In this document: one piece after another, positions 8,359-15,197 of the stretch
How the letters are laid out: each line of letters opens with the position of its first letter
Position numbering within the stretch: position 1 is the first letter of the stretch
Source: Clostridia bacterium
Lineage (GTDB): Bacteria > Bacillota > Clostridia > Oscillospirales > CAG-272
Length of the DNA: 64,000 nt
NCBI GenBank assembly: GCA_017456005.1
Contig: JAFTLJ010000090.1
Location: forward strand, 29,295-93,294
Direction: 5' to 3'
The notes under the pieces: model-generated
What the model was told of the DNA's origin: nothing
The model's database searches: none
What the model saw: the letters and a program-made list of their open reading frames with translations, nothing else
Position numbers and translations under genes: made by a program

Positions 8359-10029
8359 TTGAACCTTAATATTTTTAAAAATTTCAAAAAAACAGACGAA
8401 CAAATGTTCATGGATACCGAAAGCAGAGAAGCGGAAATAGCACGGCTTTTCCGCGAGGCGGCGAGCGCAAAAACGCAGGTGGAGGAATACTGGCAAAAGA
8501 TGCGCGCATACTACAGCGGCACGCACGAAACGGCGAGAAAGACAGGTGCCTTTCTGGCAAGCGTGAACGTGCCGTGGAAGCCGGCGCAGATAGCGGACGG
8601 ATATATGCACGTGGAAAGCCAGGTAGTACCCAAGATGCCCGATTTTGAATTTGCGCCGAGAAGCGCAGAAGACGGCGAAGCGGCAAAGGCGCGCGAAAAG
8701 ATAGTGCGCTATATTGCGGAAAGCAACGAAATGGAAGCCAAAAACGCAATGAACGAGCGCAGGCTGGGCGTGCTTGGCAGCGCTGTGTGGAAGCTTTCAG
8801 CGTATATAGACGGCAGAGGTATGCCGGAAATAGCCATAGACAACCCATCGCCGCGGAATATTTACCCGGACCCGAGCGCCGCGAGCGTGGAAGATTGCGA
8901 ATTTATCGGCTACACCTACCGCATGAGCAAAATGCGAGCACGCCGCGTATTTGCCGCAGATTTTGCGCGTATGGGAACAACTCTCGATGGGCTTATAGAA
9001 GAGGCGCGCAAGGATAAAAAGAAGCGCGAAACGCTGGATATAGATATTTTCGACGAGCGTTGCCCCACTGTGGACGTGCTCGAATGGTGGTTCCGCCAAG
9101 GCGAGGACGGTGTGTATATAAATGCAGACGGCAGCGCCACAGCGTATTCGCGAGGAGATATAGCTCTTTCTATTCTTATAGGCGGCAAAGAGGTGCGCTA
9201 TGTGCCGAAGTTCTGGTCCAACACCGTGGGAGGAAATTTTCCGTTCGTTATATACGGGCGTGTGCCGAACGACGGAAGTATATGGGGAAAAAGCGAGCTG
9301 GAGGAAATAATTCCGCTTATAGACGCGGCAGACAGGCAGCTTGCATTTGCACAGCTGAATGCGGCCTTTTTTGCAAACGATGTTCTTGTTTACGAGGAAA
9401 ACGCGTTTGCGCCCGACAGCTTGCCCGATAACCGCCCCGGTGCTGTTTGGAAGCTTCGCCCCGGTATGATAGACAAGGTTTCACGCCTGGGCGGGCTTAC
9501 TGCAGATAGCGAGGCACACTATGAAATAGTGGAACGATACCGCAAGATAATAAAGGAAACGCTGGGCAACTACGACTATATGCAGGGCGATTTTTCCACA
9601 AAGGTGACCACAGCCACGGGGCTTGCCATACTTTCGGACCTTGCGGCGGCGAGAATAGGCGCGAAGAACGTGTGCAAAAAAGAGGGCTTTCGCGAGCTAT
9701 ACCGCCTTTGCGATCTTTTTGCGCTGGAATTTTTCACGAAGGAGAAGACAGAACTCGTGCTTGGGTCGGATGCAAACGGCAAAACGAGCGCGGAGTATTT
9801 TGCCGAATACGGGTATATACCCGAAATAGACGTGCGCATACATATAGGCGAGGGCGCAGAAAACTCCCGTTCCTTCACGATTTCGGCGCTTTCGGAGCTT
9901 GCTTCTATGGAAATAACCGCGGAAAACTACCCTATAGTACGCTCGTATATAAGTGCGCTCGACCTGCCTAACAAGGCAGAGCTTACAGAAGAGCTTGACA
10001 AAAAATACAAAACCGACACAGGAGAATAA
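8359..10029 (+). CDS. Phage portal protein (P22-like type)
   Basis: 556 residues from the TTG at 8359, with AGGAGGGG five bases upstream. Features fit podovirus-type portals: an N-terminal segment with EYWQKMRAYYSGTHE, a conserved DNPSPRNIYPDPSA stretch, a YGRVPNDGSIWGKSELEEI region, and a Gln/Ala-rich long helix (RQLAFAQLNAAFF) before a C-terminal GDFSTKVTTATGLAIL segment. It would form the dodecameric ring at one prohead vertex through which terminase packs DNA. It is intact and follows the large terminase after 62 bases. The subtype is less certain than the portal call. Confidence 0.85.
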   Translation: MNLNIFKNFKKTDEQMFMDTESREAEIARLFREAASAKTQVEEYWQKMRAYYSGTHETARKTGAFLASVNVPWKPAQIADGYMHVESQVVPKMPDFEFAPRSAEDGEAAKAREKIVRYIAESNEMEAKNAMNERRLGVLGSAVWKLSAYIDGRGMPEIAIDNPSPRNIYPDPSAASVEDCEFIGYTYRMSKMRARRVFAADFARMGTTLDGLIEEARKDKKKRETLDIDIFDERCPTVDVLEWWFRQGEDGVYINADGSATAYSRGDIALSILIGGKEVRYVPKFWSNTVGGNFPFVIYGRVPNDGSIWGKSELEEIIPLIDAADRQLAFAQLNAAFFANDVLVYEENAFAPDSLPDNRPGAVWKLRPGMIDKVSRLGGLTADSEAHYEIVERYRKIIKETLGNYDYMQGDFSTKVTTATGLAILSDLAAARIGAKNVCKKEGFRELYRLCDLFALEFFTKEKTELVLGSDANGKTSAEYFAEYGYIPEIDVRIHIGEGAENSRSFTISALSELASMEITAENYPIVRSYISALDLPNKAELTEELDKKYKTDTGE

Positions 10030-10031
10030 AT

Positions 10032-10463
10032 ATGGAAGAAAACGAAAAAACTGAAACAGAAGCGCCCGAAGAAACGGTTCCTGTGCCCAAAGACGGCGCG
10101 GAAGAAAGCGAAATTTTGCCAACAGCAGAAGAAATCGCAGAAAATGAACCCGAAGGCGAGGCGGCACAAGCAATCTCTGCAAAGGATTTTGCACGTGTGC
10201 TTGCAAACCCGATGTTTGCTTTTTTCGCACGCGGAAGAGCGGAAAGCGCGGAATTTCTGGCGCAGGAATTTGAAAAGATGCTGGCGGCAGGCAAAAGTAC
10301 GCTTTCCGAAGAGGCGCTTATGAAGATGACTCCCAGCGCAGGCTTTTCCGCAGTAGGAGGCGTGGCGCTGTCCGAGCGCCAGCGCAAAATAGCGAGGGAC
10401 GCGGGGATGTCCTACCGCGAATACTATGAAATTATTCGCACGATTCCCACAAGAACAAAATAA
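10032..10463 (+). CDS. Putative capsid scaffolding protein
   Basis: 143 residues. The first 50 are extremely acidic (Glu/Asp/Pro rich, EENEKTETEAPEETVPVPKD) and probably disordered. The rest is helical and ends in a basic segment (ALSERQRKIARDAGMSYREY). Small acidic proteins between portal and capsid genes are commonly scaffolds, and the ARDAGMSYREY end resembles those seen in such proteins. No protease motif is visible, so this is not a prohead protease. The call rests on position and composition. It begins two bases after the portal stop. Confidence 0.5.
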   Translation: MEENEKTETEAPEETVPVPKDGAEESEILPTAEEIAENEPEGEAAQAISAKDFARVLANPMFAFFARGRAESAEFLAQEFEKMLAAGKSTLSEEALMKMTPSAGFSAVGGVALSERQRKIARDAGMSYREYYEIIRTIPTRTK

Positions 10464-10499
10464 ATTTGATATTTTACTTTAAAAAGGAGATTTTATATA

Positions 10500-11417
10500 A
10501 TGAATGATATTTACACTTGGGCAGACGATATGTACCCGATAATTAAAAAACGTTTCGATGAAAGATACAATTCCCGTGTGAACTTTATTTCCAAGGTGGC
10601 AGGAATTGTAAAGCAGAATGAGCTTGCTTATGATATAGAAGGGCTCGGCGGATATGGCGAGCTTCCCGTATACTCACCCGATGCGCTTGCACATTCCGAT
10701 GGCACGAAAGGCTTTATTTCTACGGTTACGCCTGTGGAACGTGCGCTCGCTTTCCCCGTGGAATACAAAAATGCAAAGCACGACTTTGTTGGTGAGGCTG
10801 AAAAAATAGGCACGCGCCTTGCGGATTCCGCTTATATGACGGTGCTTGGTGAATTTTACCGTATGTTCGGAAATGCTTTTACCACAAAAGGAACAGACGG
10901 TGTTACTTGGGCTTCTTCCAAGCACCCGATAAGCACGGAGGATGGCAGCGAAACTTTTTCTAACTTTATGACGAAAGAGCTTTCTGTTTCCTCGATTCTT
11001 GCGGCACAGAAGCAGGCGAGCGCGTTTGTTACAAGCGACGGTTTGCCTTTTACCTGCAATTTTGACCTTTTGCTCGTTTCACCTGCGCTCGAGGAAAAGG
11101 CAAGGGAAATTTGCGGCGTGGATGCATCTCTTTCCCCTATTGCCAACCCCGAAACGGGTGTAGGCGCAAACCCCGTGCACGGTATGAGCTATATGGTGGT
11201 GGGCGGCGGCAACGTCGGTTTTTCAGACCAGCAATGGGCTGTGGCAGACAGAATGCTTCTTAATGAAGTGTTCAAGCTTGTTTACATCACAGAGCCCAGC
11301 GTGCTTCTTTCACCCAGAGAAAATCCGCTTGTGGCAGATTACATCGCATACGTGGATTTTGCCTTTGGCTTTGGCGATGCGCGCCCTATTATTTTCTCTG
11401 ACCCGTTGCTTGCTTGA
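10500..11417 (+). CDS. Phage major capsid protein (HK97-fold, Mu gpT-like)
   Basis: 305 residues. The pattern matches major head proteins of the Mu gpT kind: an N-terminal helix, a GLGGYGELPVYSPDA loop, a spine-helix region, WASSKHPISTEDGS, a helix with SILAAQKQASAFVTSDGLP, and a C-terminal domain starting LLLVSPALEEKAREI. AAAAAGGAG lies at good spacing, which fits high expression. No maturation protease is nearby. A strong palindrome follows directly. The alternative that it is an encapsulin-like shell is less likely, because portal and terminase genes sit beside it. Confidence 0.75.
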   Translation: MNDIYTWADDMYPIIKKRFDERYNSRVNFISKVAGIVKQNELAYDIEGLGGYGELPVYSPDALAHSDGTKGFISTVTPVERALAFPVEYKNAKHDFVGEAEKIGTRLADSAYMTVLGEFYRMFGNAFTTKGTDGVTWASSKHPISTEDGSETFSNFMTKELSVSSILAAQKQASAFVTSDGLPFTCNFDLLLVSPALEEKAREICGVDASLSPIANPETGVGANPVHGMSYMVVGGGNVGFSDQQWAVADRMLLNEVFKLVYITEPSVLLSPRENPLVADYIAYVDFAFGFGDARPIIFSDPLLA

Positions 11418-11426
11418 GTTTTTATC

Positions 11427-11456
11427 AAAATATCCGTGCATATGCACGGATATTTT
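11427..11456 (+). terminator. 30-bp perfect palindrome between capsid and connector genes
   Basis: Bases 11427-11456 are a perfect self-complementary palindrome centred on CATATG, and its 3' arm ends in TTTT. It lies ten bases after the capsid stop and 22 bases before the next start. It could partly end transcription or protect the capsid mRNA 3' end. Confidence 0.6.
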
Positions 11457-11477
11457 GGAATATGGAAAGGATTTTAT

Positions 11478-12035
11478 ATGACTATTGAAAAAATGAAAGA
11501 AAAAACGCTTTCACTTCTCGGTACGGCAGAGGTGGAAGCAGGGCTTTTGCTCGCTGCGCTGGATTTCGTGGCAAAAAAAGTTGCTGTGCAGGCAAAAAGC
11601 ATAAAAAAACGGGGGAAACTCACTTTTTTGCAAAGAAGCGACGTAGCAGAGGCGGCTCTGCCTGCGGATTTTGCCGCGTTTGGTTATCTGCTGGGCGGCA
11701 GATGCGCGTACGCACGCAGTGCATTTGAAATCATATCAGGAAAAATAATCACGCGAAAGCTTGGCGCGGGCACATACGAGCTTATATATTTTGCGTATCC
11801 GCCAAATATAAGCGAAGCGTGTCCCGAAGAAACAGAGCTTGGCTTTGACGCGTACACTGCGGATACTGTAGCATACGGTGCGGCTATGGAGCTTTGCATA
11901 AGCGCATGCCCCGATGATTTGCAGAGGTACACACGCCTTGCTACGGAATACGATGGCAGAATGGCAAACCTTCTTACATCTGCGCGCGACGCGGCAGGCG
12001 TGGCGAACACATTTTTCGCGGGAAGGCATTTTTAG
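11478..12035 (+). CDS. Putative phage head-tail connector or neck protein
   Basis: 185 residues from the ATG at 11478 (GGAAAGG upstream). I recognise no firm family. The first 45 residues (MTIEKMKEKTLSLLGTAEVEAGLLLAALDFVAKKV) look like the start of short helical connector proteins. A loop with SEACPEETELGFDAYTADTVAYGAAMELCIS resembles the part of neck proteins that deals with decay of turns, and the end has YDGRMANLLTSAR. Position directly after the capsid is where head completion proteins sit. It is the last plus-strand gene of the module; its stop is two bases from the converging HTH gene. Confidence 0.5.
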   Translation: MTIEKMKEKTLSLLGTAEVEAGLLLAALDFVAKKVAVQAKSIKKRGKLTFLQRSDVAEAALPADFAAFGYLLGGRCAYARSAFEIISGKIITRKLGAGTYELIYFAYPPNISEACPEETELGFDAYTADTVAYGAAMELCISACPDDLQRYTRLATEYDGRMANLLTSARDAAGVANTFFAGRHF

Positions 12036-12037
12036 GA

Positions 12038-12265
12038 TTACACTATTTTTTTAAATAAGTCTTCCAAGGTGATTCCGAAATGACATTTGATTTTAAAGAC
12101 AACTTCGCAGCTTAATCGTGGTGGAACAATACCGTTTTCAATAGATGTAAGGCTTATTGTACCTATTCCCAATATTTTTGCCATTTTTCTTTTGCTTAAT
12201 TTTTTTGTGTTTCTTAATGTTTTTACATTTTTACAAAATATATCAAGTTCCGTACTTGTATCCAT
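12038..12265 (-). CDS. XRE-family HTH transcriptional regulator
   Basis: 75 residues, nearly all one helix-turn-helix domain (LRNTKKLSKRKMAKILGIGT, then SIENGIVPPRLS), ending LEDLFKKIV. The start ATG has GAGGT six bases upstream. It is divergent from a second small HTH gene, and the 124-base gap carries three operator-like palindromes and a promoter for each direction. It is likely a phage-type repressor or a remnant switch regulator; what it controls besides itself is not visible. Confidence 0.85.
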   Translation of the reverse strand: MDTSTELDIFCKNVKTLRNTKKLSKRKMAKILGIGTISLTSIENGIVPPRLSCEVVFKIKCHFGITLEDLFKKIV

Positions 12266-12287
12266 ATGATACCTCTTTCTTTGCTTT

Positions 12288-12354
12288 CACACAAATATGT
12301 GTGGCTTGACTAGATTGTAGCACAAAATTGTGCGATTGTCAACACAAAATTGTG
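12288..12354. promoter_or_regulatory. Three operator-like palindromes between divergent HTH genes
   Basis: Site 1 at 12288-12303 (CACACA-4-TGTGTG), site 2 at 12320-12333 (GCACAA-2-TTGTGC) and site 3 at 12343-12354 (CACAA-2-TTGTG). They share the half-site CACAa. Centres are 31 and 22 bases apart, near three and two helical turns. Site 2 lies in the spacer of the leftward promoter and site 3 in that of the rightward one. Confidence 0.7.
12314..12343 (-). promoter_or_regulatory. Leftward promoter of the HTH repressor gene
   Basis: Read on the minus strand: TTGACA (complement of 12338-12343), an 18-base spacer, then TACAAT (complement of 12314-12319). Operator site 2 fills the spacer, and site 1 lies just downstream in the leader. 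Confidence 0.7.
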
Positions 12355-12368
12355 CGATAATATATAAT
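12336..12368 (+). promoter_or_regulatory. Rightward promoter of the second HTH gene
   Basis: TTGTCA at 12336-12341 is followed by an AT-rich -10 region in which GATAAT (12356), TAATAT (12358) and TATAAT (12363) are all possible. Operator site 3 lies between the two elements. The -35 overlaps that of the leftward promoter on the other strand, so the two promoters are mutually exclusive. Confidence 0.55.
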
Positions 12369-12389
12369 TAAATTAAAGAGGTGAATTAT

Positions 12390-12611
12390 GTGAAAAAGTA
12401 TGAAAACAGATTGAAAGATTTACGGCAGGATAAAGATTTAACACAGGCAGAGGTAGCAAAAATATTTTTTCTTCAACCTACGCAGTATAGAAGATATGAA
12501 AACGGTGAAAGCGATTTGCCGTTAGAATGGGCAAAAAAATTTGCACAATATTATAATGTTTCCATTGATTATATAGCAGGAATAATAGACACACCTAAAA
12601 AATTATATTGA
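12390..12611 (+). CDS. XRE-family HTH transcriptional regulator
   Basis: 73 residues from the GTG at 12390; the AGAGGTG site six bases before decides this start over the GTG at 12381. It is a single Cro/C1-type HTH domain (DLTQAEVAKIFFLQPTQYRRYENGESDLP) with the usual C-terminal helix (WAKKFAQYYNVSIDYIAGI). It is AT-richer than the genes around it, like the partner HTH gene, which suggests transfer. With the divergent gene it forms a CI/Cro-like pair. Confidence 0.85.
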   Translation: MKKYENRLKDLRQDKDLTQAEVAKIFFLQPTQYRRYENGESDLPLEWAKKFAQYYNVSIDYIAGIIDTPKKLY

Positions 12612-12615
12612 TGAT

Positions 12616-12666
12616 AGGGGACGGGTTTCCCGTTCCGCAAGAAAAGACCGCAAAAGCGGTCCTTTT
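12616..12666 (+). terminator. Two stacked hairpins upstream of sigma gene 1
   Basis: A GGGACGGG/CCCGTTCC-like hairpin (12616-12637) is followed by GACCGC-AAAA-GCGGTC (12646-12661) with a CTTTT tail. The second hairpin and its A-rich left flank (21 bases from 12641) recur exactly at 14392-14412 after the sigma gene. Confidence 0.75.
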
Positions 12667-12772
12667 CGTTTATGTGTGGTATAATTTATTTAATATTGAA
12701 ATATTTTTAAAAATAATTTATAATAATTTTATGATTTTATTAACCGTTTTGAAAATCGTACCACTATATGGG

Positions 12773-12784
12773 CAGATGCATCTG
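12773..12784 (+). promoter_or_regulatory. Perfect 12-bp palindrome in the leader of sigma gene 1
   Basis: CAGATGCATCTG lies just after a TATATGGG element and before the AAGGAG ribosome site of sigma gene 1. The paralogous sigma gene has a palindrome at the matching place, so this may be an operator or a leader structure. Confidence 0.45.
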
Positions 12785-12804
12785 AAACAAGGAGAAACGA
12801 AATT

Positions 12805-14379
12805 TTGAAAAAACACGAAATTGACGAGAAAATAGCGGAAATATCCAAAAGCGTGCTTTCCTACTGCATGTCGCGCACGAAAAACCAATACGACGCGGAA
12901 GACCTTTCGCAAGACATACTGCTGGAACTTACGCGTTCGCTTACTAACTTGCGCGACGACAAGGCTTTCTATGGTTTTATGTGGACTGTGGCGGATAATG
13001 TTTACAGGCGCTGGTACAAAAAGAAAATGAGCAGAATGGAAAGCGAAATACCCGAAAACCTTGCAGATGCAGAAAATGCTTTTGATGCGCTCGAAGAAAA
13101 CGAGGATATTTACCTTATGCGGCGCGAACTCGCTTTTTTGGCAGGGAAATACCGCAAGGCGACGGTGCTTTACTATATGGAAAACCGCTCTTGTGCGGAA
13201 ATTTCGGAAATTCTCGACATCAGCGAAAATATGGTGAAATATTTGCTTTTCAAAGCAAGAAAGATTTTGAAAGAAGGTATGATTATGACACGAAACTACG
13301 GTGAACAAAGCTACAACCCCAAAAAATTGAATATACTTTATATGGGTGAAGGTCCAAACAGATTCAGCGAGATTTTAGATACAAATCTTATAAGAATGAA
13401 TATTATTTGGGCTTGTTATAACGACAGCCTGCGTGAAGAGGAGATTGCTTTGCAGATAGGAATTTCTCTTCCGTACATAGAAAACGATATTGCAACGCTC
13501 ACGGGCGCGGGGCTTCTTATGCGCGAGGGCGGCAGATACAGAACCAACATAGTTATTTTCACGGAAGAAGCGCGCGCGGAAATGAACGCAAAAGCCGAAG
13601 CTGTTCAAACTGAAATTGCAGAAAAAATTAAGGCGTTTATCGCAGAGAACATAGAAAAAGTGCGCGAAATAGGCTTTTTCGGCTCGGATATGAGCGAAAA
13701 TTCTATTCGTTGGCTTATAAGCGTAATGCTTTTGAAAGAAGCATACGGAGAAGCTCAAGAAAAGCTTGCTGTTTGGGAAAATCCACCCAAAACAGCATTT
13801 GGCGAGGAAGCGTATGTTTACGCAGAGGAAAATCGCAATCCTATAGAGGCAAGATTTAATACTTGCACGATAGACGGCGGATGGTTCTGCTCTGACATTA
13901 TTATGAAGTTTATGGATTGGTTGCCGAATAAGAACGGACACCACAGCGATTTTTACAACAAGCCCAATTTTGTGAGGGTTTACGAAAAGCTCGCACGCGG
14001 TATAGCACCGGAGAATAACGAATTTGAAATGCAGATAGTGGCGGAGCTTATAAAGCGCGGTTATGCATATAAATCTGACGGTAAAATATGCGTATCTATG
14101 CCTGTTTTTACGAAAGCACAGCATAGAAAAATGATAGAACTCCTTCTCCCTGTAGTGCAGGAAATTTCGGCGCTTGACATAAAAACAGTAGACGAAATAG
14201 AAGCCGTGCTGAAAAATCACACGCCTACACACCTCAAAAAGCAGGTTCGCAACATCTGCGCCATAAGCATTTTCGATACTTGCGTAGGCGTGCCCGCAAA
14301 AATGTTGCACAATGAAGGCTACCTTTCCGACGATTGGCACACGCATGAAATCGCTACAAGCTACGTTATTTTGAAATGA
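12805..14379 (+). CDS. ECF-like RNA polymerase sigma factor with long C-terminal extension (paralog 1)
   Basis: 524 residues from the TTG at 12805 (AAGGAG ten bases upstream). Residues 1-70 are sigma region 2 (YDAEDLSQDILLELTRSL) and about 105-155 are region 4 (VLYYMENRSCAEISEILDIS). The following 370 residues are not part of normal ECF sigmas. They start with a conserved GEQSYNPKKL box, then a winged-helix-like segment (EEEIALQIGISLPYIENDIA, TLTGAGLLMREGGRYRTN), then a helical region and a second possible winged helix (VAELIKRGYAYKSDGKICVS). The same plan is seen in the gene at 22101. The extension may sense a ligand or gate the sigma domain; this is inference. No anti-sigma gene is adjacent. 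Confidence 0.75.
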   Translation: MKKHEIDEKIAEISKSVLSYCMSRTKNQYDAEDLSQDILLELTRSLTNLRDDKAFYGFMWTVADNVYRRWYKKKMSRMESEIPENLADAENAFDALEENEDIYLMRRELAFLAGKYRKATVLYYMENRSCAEISEILDISENMVKYLLFKARKILKEGMIMTRNYGEQSYNPKKLNILYMGEGPNRFSEILDTNLIRMNIIWACYNDSLREEEIALQIGISLPYIENDIATLTGAGLLMREGGRYRTNIVIFTEEARAEMNAKAEAVQTEIAEKIKAFIAENIEKVREIGFFGSDMSENSIRWLISVMLLKEAYGEAQEKLAVWENPPKTAFGEEAYVYAEENRNPIEARFNTCTIDGGWFCSDIIMKFMDWLPNKNGHHSDFYNKPNFVRVYEKLARGIAPENNEFEMQIVAELIKRGYAYKSDGKICVSMPVFTKAQHRKMIELLLPVVQEISALDIKTVDEIEAVLKNHTPTHLKKQVRNICAISIFDTCVGVPAKMLHNEGYLSDDWHTHEIATSYVILK

Positions 14380-14392
14380 GGGAACCAAAACG

Positions 14393-14418
14393 AAAAGACC
14401 GCAAAAGCGGTCTTTTTT
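14393..14418. terminator. Bidirectional terminator between sigma gene 1 and tatD
   Basis: A 10-bp stem AAAAGACCGC/GCGGTCTTTT with an AAAA loop and T6 on the plus strand, and T4 on the minus strand. It serves the sigma gene and the converging tatD. It is a copy of the hairpin at 12642. Confidence 0.9.
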
Positions 14419-14422
14419 ACTA

Positions 14423-15196
14423 TTATTGAATTTTAAACAGTTTCTTTGCGTTTGCGGTGGTTGCTTCCGCGAAGGCTTCGTAATCTACGCCGAGAACGCC
14501 TGCGGTAAATTCCGCCGTGTAGTGCAGAAAACCGCTGTGGTTGGTTTTGCCGCGCTTCGGCACGGGGGCAAGATACGGGCAGTCTGTTTCTACAAGTATG
14601 CGGTCGAGGGGAACGGCGCGTGTGCTTTCTACGGCTTTTTGCGCGTTTTTAAACGTTATAGCGCCGGCAAACGAAATGTACCAGCCCATTTTAACGTATT
14701 CGCGCACCATTTCTGCGTGGCCGCTGTAGCAGTGCATTACGCCGGTTACCTTACCTTCATATTTTTTGATTATATCGAAAGTGTCGCCATGCGCCTCGCG
14801 GTCGTGGATAATAACGGGTAAATTCGCCTCTGCCGCCAAAGCCATCTGGCGCTCGAAAAGCTTTTTCTGTTCTGCGGCATACGCTTTTTCCCAATAATAG
14901 TCAAGCCCTATTTCGCCGAGCGCCACACACTTTTCGTGTGCGAGGTAGCGCTCAAGTTTGGCAACTTCTGCCGGGATATCGGAAATTTTTTCTATTTCCT
15001 CGGGATGTATGCCTGCGGAGGCAAACATATTTTCATATTGCGAGGCAAGGGCTGCACATTTTTCGCTATCTTCTGCGTTCACCGCCGCTGTCAAGATATA
15101 TCCTATGTCACCTGCAAAGATCTCACGCAGAAGCTCTTCGTTTCCGAAGAGCTTTTCGTCTGTATAATGTGAATGTGTATCGAAAAGCTTTGCCAT
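14423..15196 (-). CDS. tatD: TatD family metal-dependent DNase
   Basis: 257 residues of a TIM-barrel metallohydrolase. Metal-site motifs are visible: FDTHSHYTDEK at the start, GEIGLDYYW near 95, PVIIHDREAH near 125, GVMHCYSGH near 155 and LVETDCPYLAP near 205. All expected His, Glu and Asp ligands are present. TatD proteins are 3'-5' exonucleases or repair nucleases; the Bacillus relative YabD has the same position. The start lies one base after the metG stop, so it is co-transcribed at the end of that operon. Confidence 0.93.
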   Translation of the reverse strand: MAKLFDTHSHYTDEKLFGNEELLREIFAGDIGYILTAAVNAEDSEKCAALASQYENMFASAGIHPEEIEKISDIPAEVAKLERYLAHEKCVALGEIGLDYYWEKAYAAEQKKLFERQMALAAEANLPVIIHDREAHGDTFDIIKKYEGKVTGVMHCYSGHAEMVREYVKMGWYISFAGAITFKNAQKAVESTRAVPLDRILVETDCPYLAPVPKRGKTNHSGFLHYTAEFTAGVLGVDYEAFAEATTANAKKLFKIQ

Positions 15197-15197
15197 A

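Noticed and set aside
10500-11417. Encapsulin nanocompartment shell
   Set aside because: Portal, terminase and scaffold-like genes beside it, and the gpT-like pattern, make a phage capsid more likely.
6160-12640. att direct repeats around the phage-like module
   Set aside because: Comparing the ends by eye gave no shared core; the hairpin at 12642 matches only the one at 14393.
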